From the IMG/VR virus record IMGVR_UViG_3300018914_000008, positions 1 through 26,483 of that record: 26,483 bases of DNA. One strand, written 5' to 3'. The notes under the pieces are model-generated. The model worked only from the letters and a program-made list of their open reading frames with translations. It did no database searches and had not been told where the DNA came from. Position 1 is the first letter of the stretch. Every line of letters starts with the position of its first letter. The stretch comes from a virus. Positions 12,507 to 20,258 of this stretch are shown one piece after another. A program made the translations under genes and the position numbers.

Positions 12507-14429
12507 CTACATGTTGGCTAATGCCATTTTTAATTGTGGTACCAATTCACCCAATATCTCTCTGGTTGACTTATTGACCCCATTAATATTAATAATGATT
12601 TGATTTCCATTCCCCATTTTCTCAATGATTCGTTCTGATTTATCAGCTGGGATGATGGTTTCTCCTCTTGATGTTTGGCGAATCTCTCCACCACGTTCAT
12701 GCATTAATGCCAAGCCTTGCGGTGCGTAACTTGTACCCATTGCGAATTCAGGAATTTTAGGGATATTGACACCAAATTCTTTTCCACCAAAGCCAGGAAC
12801 CCAATCAGGAATTTTGATTTGGATTTTGTTAAGTCCATCAATAAACTTATTTAATAATTTTACTCCTGGTACAAGAAACCCTTTGATTCCATTAAGCGCA
12901 CCACTAAACTTCTCAGAAAAGAATTCACCTACTCCACCAAAAGCGCCCTTAATCGTTTCCCAAAGTTCCATTGCTTTCACTTTGATTGTGTCCCAATTCT
13001 GATAAAGGGCTACTCCTGCAGCTATAGCTCCACCTATGATCAGGGCGAATTTAGCTAATGGACTCATATTCAGTACTACATTAAGTGCTCCTTGTGCCAA
13101 GGTTAAACCTTTTGTGACGGCAGTATAAACAGTGGTAGCAACTGTAGCTCCCAAAATGGTCCCTTTATATACTGCCAATGCTCCTGCAATTCCGTAAACG
13201 ACAGGTCCTATCTTTGACCAATTATGATTAACAAAATTATAAAGACCTACAGTTTTGTCTATAAGACTAGCTGTTAAATCAACAAGTTCTGGAAACCCCT
13301 CATTTTTAATCCAATCAATGGATGGTTTCGCACTTTCAAAAGCGCTTACCATGTAGCCTTTCAAGACCTTTGCTTTTTCTCCTAAATCAGCAATGACTTG
13401 TCTGACACCATCAAGAGTTGGCTTATTGTCGGCTGCTCGTTTCTTAATATTTTCAAATACACTAATCCCCCACTTCCACAAGGTTTTGAACCCTGAACCT
13501 ATGCCATCTACTCCCTGCTTCATTCGACTAAAAACAGGCGAAAGTTTTTGAGCACCTTTTTTCATCAGAGCAAATGCCCCAATGGCCATTTTTTGGATTT
13601 GAGGAATGTACTTAACAAACCACCCAGCAAAGCCAGCTTTAAGATATAGGACAGATTTCCCTACTTCTTCCTTCATATCTCCCCACATATTTGTCATGCT
13701 TTGTATCTTACCTTGGTCAGTTTGCAATATTGCCGCATTCACTCCACCAACATTCATTTTGAGTACTTCTGCTAATGTTGCGGCCTTTTCAGATTCTGTA
13801 CCATATTTAAGGATCTTTTCTTGAGCCTTTGTAAAGTTAATACCTGCTCGGCTCAATGCCCCTACTTGACCATTCATGACTTTTCCAATCATATTACCGA
13901 TAGTGACAGCATCCTGCTGTGTAGCATTTAACCCTTTTTGCTGGGCTAATAAATCGTTCATCCCAGGCATTAACGTCTTTAATGTATCTGCCTGAAGTTG
14001 ATATGTTGCTAACTGCTGGACACCTGAGAGTTGTACCTCATCACCAATAACACCCACATTCTGTAGTTCGCTTGCATATTGTTTAATACTATTGATATGA
14101 GCATCAGTCATCCCTTTGGTGTTCATCATTACTGCCTGTAACTTTGTTTCTGCATCAATTTGCGCTTGAGCAGCCGTTGTAGCTTCTCCTAAGAAGCCTT
14201 TAATTACTGTAAATCCAGCATAAGCGGCAACTAAGCCAGCCACGCCAGTAGCCATACTTTTAAAATTACTCACACTTTCGCTCGCAAATCTTTTCACTTG
14301 ATTTCCTGCATGCTTAGATTGTTTGCCTAATGTATTTAGGCCTTTACCTGCACCTTTGACTCCTGAACTAAAGTTCTTATCCTTCAAGGAAAGTATCGCC
14401 GTCAATCGCTTTTCTTTTTCTTTTGCCAT
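12507..14429 (-). CDS. Tail tape measure protein
   Basis: This encodes 640 aa from ATG 14429, which has AGAAGGTGA upstream; the frame runs 25 codons further without a site. The start AKEKEKRLTAILSLKDKNFS, then GAGKGLNTLGKQSKHAGNQV, is typical of Bacillus tape measure proteins. Residues about 70-110 are Ala-rich coiled coil, residues about 415-480 hold hydrophobic segments (IGPVVYGIAGALAVYKGTIL; LAKFALIIGGAIAAGVALYQ), and the C-terminus carries MHERGGEIRQTSRGETIIPA with IININGVNKSTREIL, the usual end. The length sets tail length: with about 0.15 nm per residue, a tail near 95 nm is inferred. No peptidase or lysozyme domain is visible. Confidence 0.92.
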   Translation of the reverse strand: MAKEKEKRLTAILSLKDKNFSSGVKGAGKGLNTLGKQSKHAGNQVKRFASESVSNFKSMATGVAGLVAAYAGFTVIKGFLGEATTAAQAQIDAETKLQAVMMNTKGMTDAHINSIKQYASELQNVGVIGDEVQLSGVQQLATYQLQADTLKTLMPGMNDLLAQQKGLNATQQDAVTIGNMIGKVMNGQVGALSRAGINFTKAQEKILKYGTESEKAATLAEVLKMNVGGVNAAILQTDQGKIQSMTNMWGDMKEEVGKSVLYLKAGFAGWFVKYIPQIQKMAIGAFALMKKGAQKLSPVFSRMKQGVDGIGSGFKTLWKWGISVFENIKKRAADNKPTLDGVRQVIADLGEKAKVLKGYMVSAFESAKPSIDWIKNEGFPELVDLTASLIDKTVGLYNFVNHNWSKIGPVVYGIAGALAVYKGTILGATVATTVYTAVTKGLTLAQGALNVVLNMSPLAKFALIIGGAIAAGVALYQNWDTIKVKAMELWETIKGAFGGVGEFFSEKFSGALNGIKGFLVPGVKLLNKFIDGLNKIQIKIPDWVPGFGGKEFGVNIPKIPEFAMGTSYAPQGLALMHERGGEIRQTSRGETIIPADKSERIIEKMGNGNQIIININGVNKSTREILGELVPQLKMALANM

Positions 14430-14454
14430 GATTCTCACCTTCTTTCCAAAGAGC

Positions 14455-14493
14455 AAATAAAAAAGAAGAAATGAATTAACTCCATCTCTTCTT
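14455..14493 (-). terminator. Terminator-like hairpin between tail chaperone and tape measure
   Basis: On the minus strand AAGAAGAGATGGA (14493-14481) pairs with TTCATTTCTTCTT (14475-14463) as a 13-bp stem with two G-U pairs and a GTTAA loop, followed by TTTTATTTG. The loop contains the stop codon of the frameshifted chaperone. It could reduce tape measure expression or require read-through. Confidence 0.5.
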
Positions 14494-15026
14494 CTCTTCC
14501 TCAAAAGCTACTTCCATACTGGCCATCATAAGCAGCTTAGTATCATATGGTACATTTAATAAATAGTCGGGCTTGAACCCTTTTTGTATATAGTGATGAA
14601 GAAAGGAAAAGTCTTCATCACTCTTAATTAGTTTTTTAGGTCTTTAACTAGTTTCACTCCATCTGTATAGCCAGCTAAATTCATACAGATTCCAGCTACT
14701 GAGGAAACTTCCCCTGGGTCCATTATTTTTTCTACAATATCAAGTGGTTCCACACACCCAAACTCTTCTTGTAGTTTTGGATCCTTCAAGTTTGGCTCAA
14801 CTACACTATGATAGACAAGGTATAAATCAGCTTTATCCTCTGAACTATCATCTTTAGACATCACTACTGATTCTACACATAGAGAGCGAGAAGGTTTTTT
14901 TACTAGAATTGTTGCATCCAAAGATGGTATGAAAACTTCTTCTACAATATTTTCCTTTTCTTTAAGTTGCTCTTTTCTTTCTAATAAAGCTTTCACCGTT
15001 AACCGTTTAATTTCTTGATTTGACAT
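14476..15026 (-). CDS. Tail assembly chaperone long form (gpGT-type, -1 frameshift)
   Basis: The slippery heptamer A-AAA-AAC sits at 14637-14631 in the reading frame of the short chaperone, immediately before its TAA. A -1 slip continues into an open frame of 51 codons beginning LIKSDEDFSFLHHYIQKGF and ending EEEKKRWS at the TAA 14476-14478. This yields a product of about 183 aa. The extension has clear coding character, with the 'HHYIQKGFKPDYLLNVPYD' pattern found in XkdN-type extensions. This is the standard gpG/gpGT arrangement of tailed phages: the short form binds the tape measure, and the rare long form recruits tube protein. Confidence 0.8.
14628..15026 (-). CDS. xkdN: Tail assembly chaperone short form (XkdN-like)
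   Basis: This encodes 132 aa from ATG 15026, supported by GGAGGG at fair distance. NQEIKRLTVKALLERKEQL and IVEKIMDPGEVSSVAGICMN then LAGYTDGVKLVKDL fit the XkdN / phage tail assembly chaperone family. The 'IxxIMxPGEVxxxxxxIxxLAGYxxGVxxV' segment is diagnostic. It is encoded between tube protein and tape measure, as expected. The product acts transiently in coating the tape measure before tube polymerisation. The short form ends at 14628 unless ribosomes slip on AAAAAAC just before the stop. Confidence 0.88.
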   Translation of the reverse strand: MSNQEIKRLTVKALLERKEQLKEKENIVEEVFIPSLDATILVKKPSRSLCVESVVMSKDDSSEDKADLYLVYHSVVEPNLKDPKLQEEFGCVEPLDIVEKIMDPGEVSSVAGICMNLAGYTDGVKLVKDLKN

Positions 15027-15054
15027 AAATTTAAACCCTCCAATATGACTCGAA

Positions 15055-15486
15055 TTAAGAAACAATTAGATCAGGAAAATCATAATCACTAAAGCCGAAT
15101 GGAATATCTTCTTCCAATTTTGTTTTTTGTTCAAATGCCATCAACATAACTTCATTGAACCAAACGTTATAAAGCACCACTCTTTCCGTTCCAAAAGCTT
15201 GTGGGTCAGCTAGCTTTGCTACTATCTTACTTCTAGGATCTTTCCCTGCTTTAATTGCTAGTGCAATTTTCTGCTGAGCTCTGGAGTACACTTTTTTGAC
15301 TTTCATAGTACCTTCACCAGTCCAGCCTAGCATTTTACTGTCTTTCGATACTTTACCTGCCATATTAACCTCATCTCGATCGATAGACAGCTTCGCCTCA
15401 AAGCTTTCTATATCAGCTAGCAATTCGCCATCCCACCACACCGATCCATAGGAACCATTTATTTGTCTAGTGCCGTCAACTTTCAT
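15055..15486 (-). CDS. xkdM: Tail tube protein (XkdM-like)
   Basis: This encodes 143 aa. TRQINGSYGSVWWDGELLAD, VNMAGKVSKDSKMLGWTGEG and TMKVKKVYSRAQQKIALAIK are typical of XkdM, the inner tube subunit of contractile tails. The final QKTKLEEDIPFGFSDYDFPD is a diagnostic end. Subunits stack as hexameric rings inside the sheath. AAAGGTGG precedes the ATG at 15486. A perfect terminator hairpin lies between this gene and the sheath gene upstream, so its expression probably depends on read-through or a separate start. Confidence 0.9.
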   Translation of the reverse strand: MKVDGTRQINGSYGSVWWDGELLADIESFEAKLSIDRDEVNMAGKVSKDSKMLGWTGEGTMKVKKVYSRAQQKIALAIKAGKDPRSKIVAKLADPQAFGTERVVLYNVWFNEVMLMAFEQKTKLEEDIPFGFSDYDFPDLIVS

Positions 15487-15506
15487 GCTTCTTCCACCTT
15501 TCTAGA

Positions 15507-15535
15507 TAAAATAAAAAGAGTAGATTTCTCTACTC
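15507..15535 (-). terminator. Intrinsic terminator between sheath and tube genes
   Basis: On the minus strand, directly after the sheath stop codon, GAGTAGA-GAAA-TCTACTC forms a perfect 7-bp stem with a stable GAAA tetraloop, followed by TTTTTATTTTAT. It is a textbook intrinsic terminator inside the late operon, about 20 nt before the tube gene's ribosome binding site. Confidence 0.75.
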
Positions 15536-16597
15536 CTACATTGTGACTACAAACTCTAAATCTTCCATCGAATCAAGGAACTTTACATTACCACCTAAAA
15601 ATACCTTACTTCTAAAGGATTTTTCTTTCACTTGCTGATCACTTAAATCAGTGACATCTACCCCAACAGATTTCCAAGCTAAGCGCTGAGCTTCAACATT
15701 AACATCTGCTTTGTTGTCATAGTGATTATCTAGAATTTCGCCTGCTATATCCTTTAAATAAGAATTCACATCGGAAATGAATAGCACCTGATTATCATAG
15801 TTGTTATTGTACTTACCTACATACTCATTCTCATAAGTAGATGTAATGTCTTCCTTGATTTGGTCCATTCCATCAATGATTTTGATCTTCTTCAACTCTT
15901 CAGACTTCTTCTCGTTAGTTACAGGGCCTATTAGAGTCTTAAGAGAATTAACACCTCTACCGATTTTAATTTTCTCCCCATCATTAATTAGAATGAGCTC
16001 CCCATTATCAATGGCAGCGTTAGGATCATCTACTTCTTTAATAGAATCAACCTCTGGGAGGACGTAATACGTAGACGAACGAGTGAAAGACAGGCCAGCC
16101 AATATACCGGCAATTCTACAAGTATACTCAGCAGTTGAATATGTTTTTTCTCCTACTTTGATTTCGTCAGCGGTAAAATTAATAACTCCCTCATAGTCGG
16201 CAGGTGTATTGGCTAAGACAGCCTTAAATGTTTTTCCGTGGTACTCACGCTGTTCCTCAATAAAGAGAGCGATATTGTTTGTTTCAGTAGCCTCTGGAAT
16301 GGCTAGGTAGTTCCATTTTTTAGACTTTACCCTTTTCAAGACATCGGCCAGTAACTCATCTGCTCCCTGAACCTCAATCATCACCTTTGTTGGTCTACCT
16401 AAGAATGTTTTCTCAATTAAGTCATAATTCTTTGGAGTCCAGTCTTCTTTATTTACTTCTGAAAAGAGATTATAGGTCGCACTTGTAAAAGTTGGAGTCT
16501 GGTCCTTTAAGATTAAAAGGACAATTCCTTTTTGACTTCTTGCTATAAAAGAAGAAGCCAGGCTCTTAAAAATAATTTCTATAGTTGGTAATCCCAT
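15536..16597 (-). CDS. xkdK: Tail sheath protein (XkdK-like)
   Basis: This encodes 353 aa. The N-terminal segment FKSLASSFIARSQKGIVLLI, the FNLFSEVNKEDWTPKNYDL-like region (here YNLFSEVNKEDW), VKSKKWNYLAIPEATETNNI and EYTCRIAGILAGLSFTRSST match the short XkdK sheath family. The C-terminus GGNVKFLDSMEDLEFVVTM is the conserved handshake strand end. The sheath contracts around the tube to drive injection. At about 350 aa it is the compact Bacillus-type sheath. AAAGGGTGA precedes the ATG. The stop abuts an intrinsic terminator. Confidence 0.93.
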   Translation of the reverse strand: MGLPTIEIIFKSLASSFIARSQKGIVLLILKDQTPTFTSATYNLFSEVNKEDWTPKNYDLIEKTFLGRPTKVMIEVQGADELLADVLKRVKSKKWNYLAIPEATETNNIALFIEEQREYHGKTFKAVLANTPADYEGVINFTADEIKVGEKTYSTAEYTCRIAGILAGLSFTRSSTYYVLPEVDSIKEVDDPNAAIDNGELILINDGEKIKIGRGVNSLKTLIGPVTNEKKSEELKKIKIIDGMDQIKEDITSTYENEYVGKYNNNYDNQVLFISDVNSYLKDIAGEILDNHYDNKADVNVEAQRLAWKSVGVDVTDLSDQQVKEKSFRSKVFLGGNVKFLDSMEDLEFVVTM

Positions 16598-16604
16598 ATA
16601 ATGC

Positions 16605-17036
16605 TCACCCTTTCTTTCTAAAATCTAGCTCCTGCATAGGCTCTCCTGGGTCTATCACATCTCTACGTACAGAGAAACTAAGATCAATGTCAAATTGAAC
16701 AACACCATCAACAATACTTGTGCTAGTGCCATCAATGATGATTGGTCTACCTTCAATAGGAAGTGTTAAACCAAAAATTTCTTCCAGTTTTTCTTGTATA
16801 TCAAGAGTTTCCAAAGAATATTCATGTCTACTCTTGGGAAAATAATAGATTCTTACTGTTAGCTCCCTTTCATAGCTATAGAGCCGAGTATCTTTGCTAA
16901 CACCATCTAACTCAACAAAAAAAGAAGGTCTTTTAAAACCTTCTTTTACATCATTGGATTGGATCTCAACAGTAGGAAATTCCCTTTCGATCAATTCGTT
17001 TACTGCTAAGATAATATTTTTCAAATTCATTGGCAT
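16605..17036 (-). CDS. Tail terminator / tail completion protein (XkdJ-position)
   Basis: This encodes 143 aa. The ATG at 17036 shares its A with the stop of the upstream gp10 gene (TGATG); a GTG one codon earlier is possible. NLKNIILAVNELIEREFPTV, EGFKRPSFFVELDGVSKDTR and ELTVRIYYFPKSRHEYSLET are typical of the phage tail terminator family in Bacillus myophages (DUF6838-like). Tail terminators cap the tube and connect it to the head. Position between gp10-like connector and sheath agrees. Confidence 0.8.
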   Translation of the reverse strand: MPMNLKNIILAVNELIEREFPTVEIQSNDVKEGFKRPSFFVELDGVSKDTRLYSYERELTVRIYYFPKSRHEYSLETLDIQEKLEEIFGLTLPIEGRPIIIDGTSTSIVDGVVQFDIDLSFSVRRDVIDPGEPMQELDFRKKG

Positions 17037-17446
17037 CACAGCCCTTTGTCTAATAACTCATCTAGCCACTCATCTAGCATGGCATCCATAGATTCTTCAG
17101 CAAACTGATCTATACTATTCTCCAAAACAAAAAGCCCCTTTTGAAACCCTATTTCTTTTCCACTCTTATCTACAATCCTATGACCGCGTTCTATTAAGTG
17201 ACCATGTGGACTGGTATTATGAATGGAGACAGTAAAGTCCCTACCTCTTTTATAGGCTTTTCCTCTTTTCCATGACTTATTATAATTTCCTGTACGCTTC
17301 TTGACAGCCTTTCGACCATTTTTAGCTGCTAAAGTCCTCGCCTTGGCACCCATTTTCCTAGTAATTTTTAGAGACTCTTTAGGAAACTCCTTGGTGGCCA
17401 TCTTAAGTAGCTTTTTCTCGAAAGGACCTAGCTGTTTTATCTCCAT
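17036..17446 (-). CDS. HK97 gp10-like head-tail connector protein
   Basis: This encodes 136 aa. Strongly basic in the middle: KITRKMGAKARTLAAKNGRK followed by KRTGNYNKSWKRGKAYK, the 'TGxYxxSW' motif that defines HK97 gp10 family neck proteins, then HNTSPHGHLIERGHRIVDKS with the conserved H-L-x-E-x-G-H pattern. It helps to seal the neck and attach the tail. The ATG at 17446 overlaps the stop of the adaptor gene (TGATG), with GAGGTG upstream. Confidence 0.88.
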   Translation of the reverse strand: MEIKQLGPFEKKLLKMATKEFPKESLKITRKMGAKARTLAAKNGRKAVKKRTGNYNKSWKRGKAYKRGRDFTVSIHNTSPHGHLIERGHRIVDKSGKEIGFQKGLFVLENSIDQFAEESMDAMLDEWLDELLDKGL

Positions 17447-17802
17447 CAACCAAGCACCTCTTCCACGAAGATTTCTAATGTCTCATTATTGAAATATGGA
17501 TTTAAAATGTACTTGATATCGAATCGCTTACCTCTGTATGTTATATAATCACTTTGCTCAATTTCACTTCCTGCAGCATATCTAACGATAATTTTATGGG
17601 TAACATTTGAAAGCAAAGTATCTGCCTGTTTTTTCTGTAGGCTTCCTGTCTGAGGTATAATCTCTGCCCACAGCTCCAGTTTCAACTTGTCAATGTAAGT
17701 TGTTTGATTGATCTCATTTTTAATTTTTGTTCTCCCATATACTGCAATCCAATTTCTTAAGTTGCCAGAATTAATTTTGGGTCTGTATTTAAAAGGTTGC
17801 AT
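17446..17802 (-). CDS. Head closure / head-tail adaptor protein (gp16/SPP1-like)
   Basis: This encodes 118 aa. NLRNWIAVYGRTKIKNEINQ, LKLELWAEIIPQTGSLQKKQ and HKIIVRYAAGSEIEQSDYIT match the phage head-tail adaptor family (SPP1 gp16/HK97 gp7 type) where a short beta-barrel head-closure protein starts 'LR' and contains 'WAxIxPxxG' and 'H-x-I-x-x-R'. It stops DNA leaking through the connector. TAATG overlap with the preceding gene indicates coupling. Confidence 0.82.
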   Translation of the reverse strand: MQPFKYRPKINSGNLRNWIAVYGRTKIKNEINQTTYIDKLKLELWAEIIPQTGSLQKKQADTLLSNVTHKIIVRYAAGSEIEQSDYITYRGKRFDIKYILNPYFNNETLEIFVEEVLG

Positions 17803-18092
17803 TAGGCCTCACCATCTAATGCAATTTCTTCAAGTGCCTTTTCTATACTTAAGCTATTAATAAGATTTAAGAAATTGGAATTAAAATACTCGAGAGCATC
17901 ATTATAAACATAACGTGAGCGCTCAAAGACCAGCTCCTTAAACGTTTCATCGGTTTCAATATCATAAGGTCCACAAATCCGTCTAAGAGCGGCATTAGAC
18001 GCAGAAAGGATGCGCCTTAAGTTATCATCTTCATGATCTCCTAAGTGCATCCTCTGCTTAAATTGCTCCAATATTTCATCCGTGATGTTCAT
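17802..18092 (-). CDS. Head-tail connector protein (gp6/gp15-like)
   Basis: This encodes 96 aa, mainly helical. EEILEQFKQRMHL-like start (DEILEQFKQRMHLGDHEDDN) followed by RILSASNAALRRICGPYDIE and VFERSRYVYNDALEYFNSNF matches the gp6-like connector family that forms a ring under the portal. The 'ERSRYVYNDA.E.F' helix is typical. Encoded after capsid and a 66-aa protein and before the head closure gene, as expected. GGAGTGATG precedes the ATG. Confidence 0.85.
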   Translation of the reverse strand: MNITDEILEQFKQRMHLGDHEDDNLRRILSASNAALRRICGPYDIETDETFKELVFERSRYVYNDALEYFNSNFLNLINSLSIEKALEEIALDGEA

Positions 18093-18097
18093 TTACA

Positions 18098-18298
18098 TCA
18101 CTCCTTATTACCTGTTTCAGAAAGAACTTGCTCTTGTTTCTTAATGAAAATACATTTGTGCTTGGGATGAGGTTTAGAGAGCTCTTCTATCCTCTTTTTT
18201 GAAGGTTTATAGTTTCCTTTAGGGTACTGATCTCCAACTTTATAAAGAGTATTGTTATTCTGTTGATCAATAAATTTGTTAATGACTATATAAGGCAT
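18098..18298 (-). CDS. Small phage protein between capsid and connector
   Basis: This encodes 66 aa. The segment TLYKVGDQYPKGNYKPSKKR then IEELSKPHPKHKCIFIKK is the recognisable core: a short beta-hairpin followed by a basic tail. Small proteins with 'Y.VGD.YP...Y.PS..RI.EL' occur at this position in many Firmicute phages; function is not established. Possibly a decoration or connector accessory protein. It lies 5 nt before the connector gene, in one operon. Confidence 0.75.
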   Translation of the reverse strand: MPYIVINKFIDQQNNNTLYKVGDQYPKGNYKPSKKRIEELSKPHPKHKCIFIKKQEQVLSETGNKE

Positions 18299-18311
18299 GT
18301 TTTACCACCCT

Positions 18312-19472
18312 CTAAGCTGTTGGAGTTGGTTGAGCAAAAGTAATATCTAAGTCATATAATAATGCTGTCTTATTATCTTTTGGTTTACCATTTGCGAACT
18401 GCTTAATCGTATAAAGCATGGCATCTTCGATGGCTAGTGTTTGATCAAATTTGTTCGTTTTATATCCACCAGCAACGGCCGCAAGATATTCGCCTTTTAC
18501 AAAGAATAAAGCTTTCTTTTCAGGAATCTCTTCTGACTCTACAAGCTTAATATTATACGGTAGCGCAGTTACCCATTGACCGTTAGACGTTTGGATCGTA
18601 TTACGAACTTGGACACTAATTACATCAACTGGATTTACGACCATCACTATTTTGTTTAATACCTTACGTGCCTTACCCTTAGCATCAGTTGCTAAATTTT
18701 TAATAACATCATGTAGCTCGCCAGCAACAACTTCTCCGTATTCTGAAGGAGCAAATGTTAATGTACCAGAAGAAGCCTTAGTAGTAACAGCCCCTGTTTC
18801 AGAGTCCACATTCTTCATCAGCCCGATCGGTTCGTTTTGTGCAGGACCACGACCGTTTACTAATCCATACTCTAGACCGACAGAGTAAGATTCCACTAAT
18901 AAGGTACGAACATAGCGTTCAACCCACTCTGGTCCAAGGTCCAGCATGTCTTTAGGAATTACGGCAAAGGCAGTAAGCTTCAATTGGCCAATCTGTTCTT
19001 CACTAAATGCTGCGCTTATTTGACCTTTAATGTCTCCGAATAATGCACCCCAAGCGTATGCTTTTGTAGGATCTGATTTAATAAATCGTGTAACAGCTCC
19101 AAGGTCCTGAATACCAATAACTTCTAGTAAGGGATGTTCGGCAACTAAATCCTCAAAGATGCGCTCCTGAGTGGTCACCGGAAGAATTGAATCCTCGTTA
19201 AATCCTCCAAATTCAATAACTTGGTTAAAAAACTTTCTTTCTTCTGAAGTTAAAACGTTTTGACCACGAGCAGCTAAGATTTGAGCATCCATATTTTGAG
19301 TTCTTACTTGACTTGTAATTTTTTCAGTTAAATCTTCTGCTAGGGCATCCTGCATTTCATTCCATGCTGTTGCAAGTTTTTCCTGGTCCCGTTCCTCATT
19401 TTTAACCAAATTCATATAGACTTCTTTCTTTGCTTCAAAGTTCTCCATTTTCCCTTTAAGTTTGATTGTCAT
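18312..19472 (-). CDS. Major capsid protein (HK97 fold)
   Basis: This encodes 386 aa. Residues 1-85 are charged and helical (ENFEAKKEVYMNLVKNEERD), consistent with a scaffold-like delta domain. The HK97-fold core follows: FFNQVIEFGGFNEDSILPVT, HPLLEVIGIQDLGAVTRFIK, EEQIGQLKLTAFAVIPKDML and VNGRGPAQNEPIGLMKNV, where 'NG.G..P.GL' is a diagnostic loop. The adjoining ClpP-like protease suggests that the N-terminal region is cleaved during maturation. AGGAGG lies 8 nt before the ATG. Most abundant virion protein by expectation. Confidence 0.92.
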   Translation of the reverse strand: MTIKLKGKMENFEAKKEVYMNLVKNEERDQEKLATAWNEMQDALAEDLTEKITSQVRTQNMDAQILAARGQNVLTSEERKFFNQVIEFGGFNEDSILPVTTQERIFEDLVAEHPLLEVIGIQDLGAVTRFIKSDPTKAYAWGALFGDIKGQISAAFSEEQIGQLKLTAFAVIPKDMLDLGPEWVERYVRTLLVESYSVGLEYGLVNGRGPAQNEPIGLMKNVDSETGAVTTKASSGTLTFAPSEYGEVVAGELHDVIKNLATDAKGKARKVLNKIVMVVNPVDVISVQVRNTIQTSNGQWVTALPYNIKLVESEEIPEKKALFFVKGEYLAAVAGGYKTNKFDQTLAIEDAMLYTIKQFANGKPKDNKTALLYDLDITFAQPTPTA

Positions 19473-19496
19473 TATCCATTCCTCCTGTTTTTTTAA

Positions 19497-20258
19497 TTAA
19501 AAAATGAACCCTTTACGTGCCTGTGTTTGTTTAGGCTGGGGTTCACTTTGGTCTGAATTATTGTTTTTCAACTTATTTGTGATTGTATTAATGATTTGTT
19601 CTATTTGCTCTGGGTCCAATTTTGCATTATTAATGGTCTTCACATTAGGAGAAGATGTTTCTTGAACTTTATCTGCAAAACCAATATCGATTGCCTCTTG
19701 TGCAGTAAACCAAGTCTCGTTATCAACCATTTGGCGAATTTCTTCACGGCTTACATTTGCTTTAGTCATGTATGCATCGATAATTCCTTCTTCAAGTTTT
19801 TCTAACATCTCAGCTACTTTTAGCATATCTACTTTAGTGCCCCAAACAATGGTACTAGCTTGATGTATCATGACCATAGCACCAACACCCATAATTAAAT
19901 CATCTGCTGCCATAGCAATAATTGAAGCAGCTGAACAAGCCCAACCATCTACATGAATTGTTATTTTGGCATTATGCTTTGACTTATGGTTCATTAGGCG
20001 GTTGTAAATGGCTATTCCGTCAAATGCGTCGCCTCCAGGACTGTTTAGATGTATAACTAAATCGTTAGAACCTGCCTGTGTTATAGCTTTATCGATATCA
20101 CTTGCTGATACTGAATCTTCCCACCATGAATCACCAATTATTCCATAGATCGTTATAGTAGATTTGGCATTATCCCCATCATGAACAACTGAAAAATTAT
20201 GTGGAATCTTTTTCAATTGCTCTTTAAACTGTTCATTTTTAAACTTAATAAACTTCAT
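19497..20258 (-). CDS. ClpP-like prohead maturation protease
   Basis: This encodes 253 aa. VIHLNSPGGDAFDGIAIYNR is the classic ClpP strand-turn; the nucleophile is S109 in GWACSAAS and the catalytic histidine H132 in MVMIHQAS. The C-terminal ~55 residues are Lys/Asn/Gln-rich and low in structure. The enzyme trims the capsid scaffold domain inside the prohead. Position between portal and capsid is standard. The ATG overlaps the portal stop (TAATG). Confidence 0.93.
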   Translation of the reverse strand: MKFIKFKNEQFKEQLKKIPHNFSVVHDGDNAKSTITIYGIIGDSWWEDSVSASDIDKAITQAGSNDLVIHLNSPGGDAFDGIAIYNRLMNHKSKHNAKITIHVDGWACSAASIIAMAADDLIMGVGAMVMIHQASTIVWGTKVDMLKVAEMLEKLEEGIIDAYMTKANVSREEIRQMVDNETWFTAQEAIDIGFADKVQETSSPNVKTINNAKLDPEQIEQIINTITNKLKNNNSDQSEPQPKQTQARKGFIF

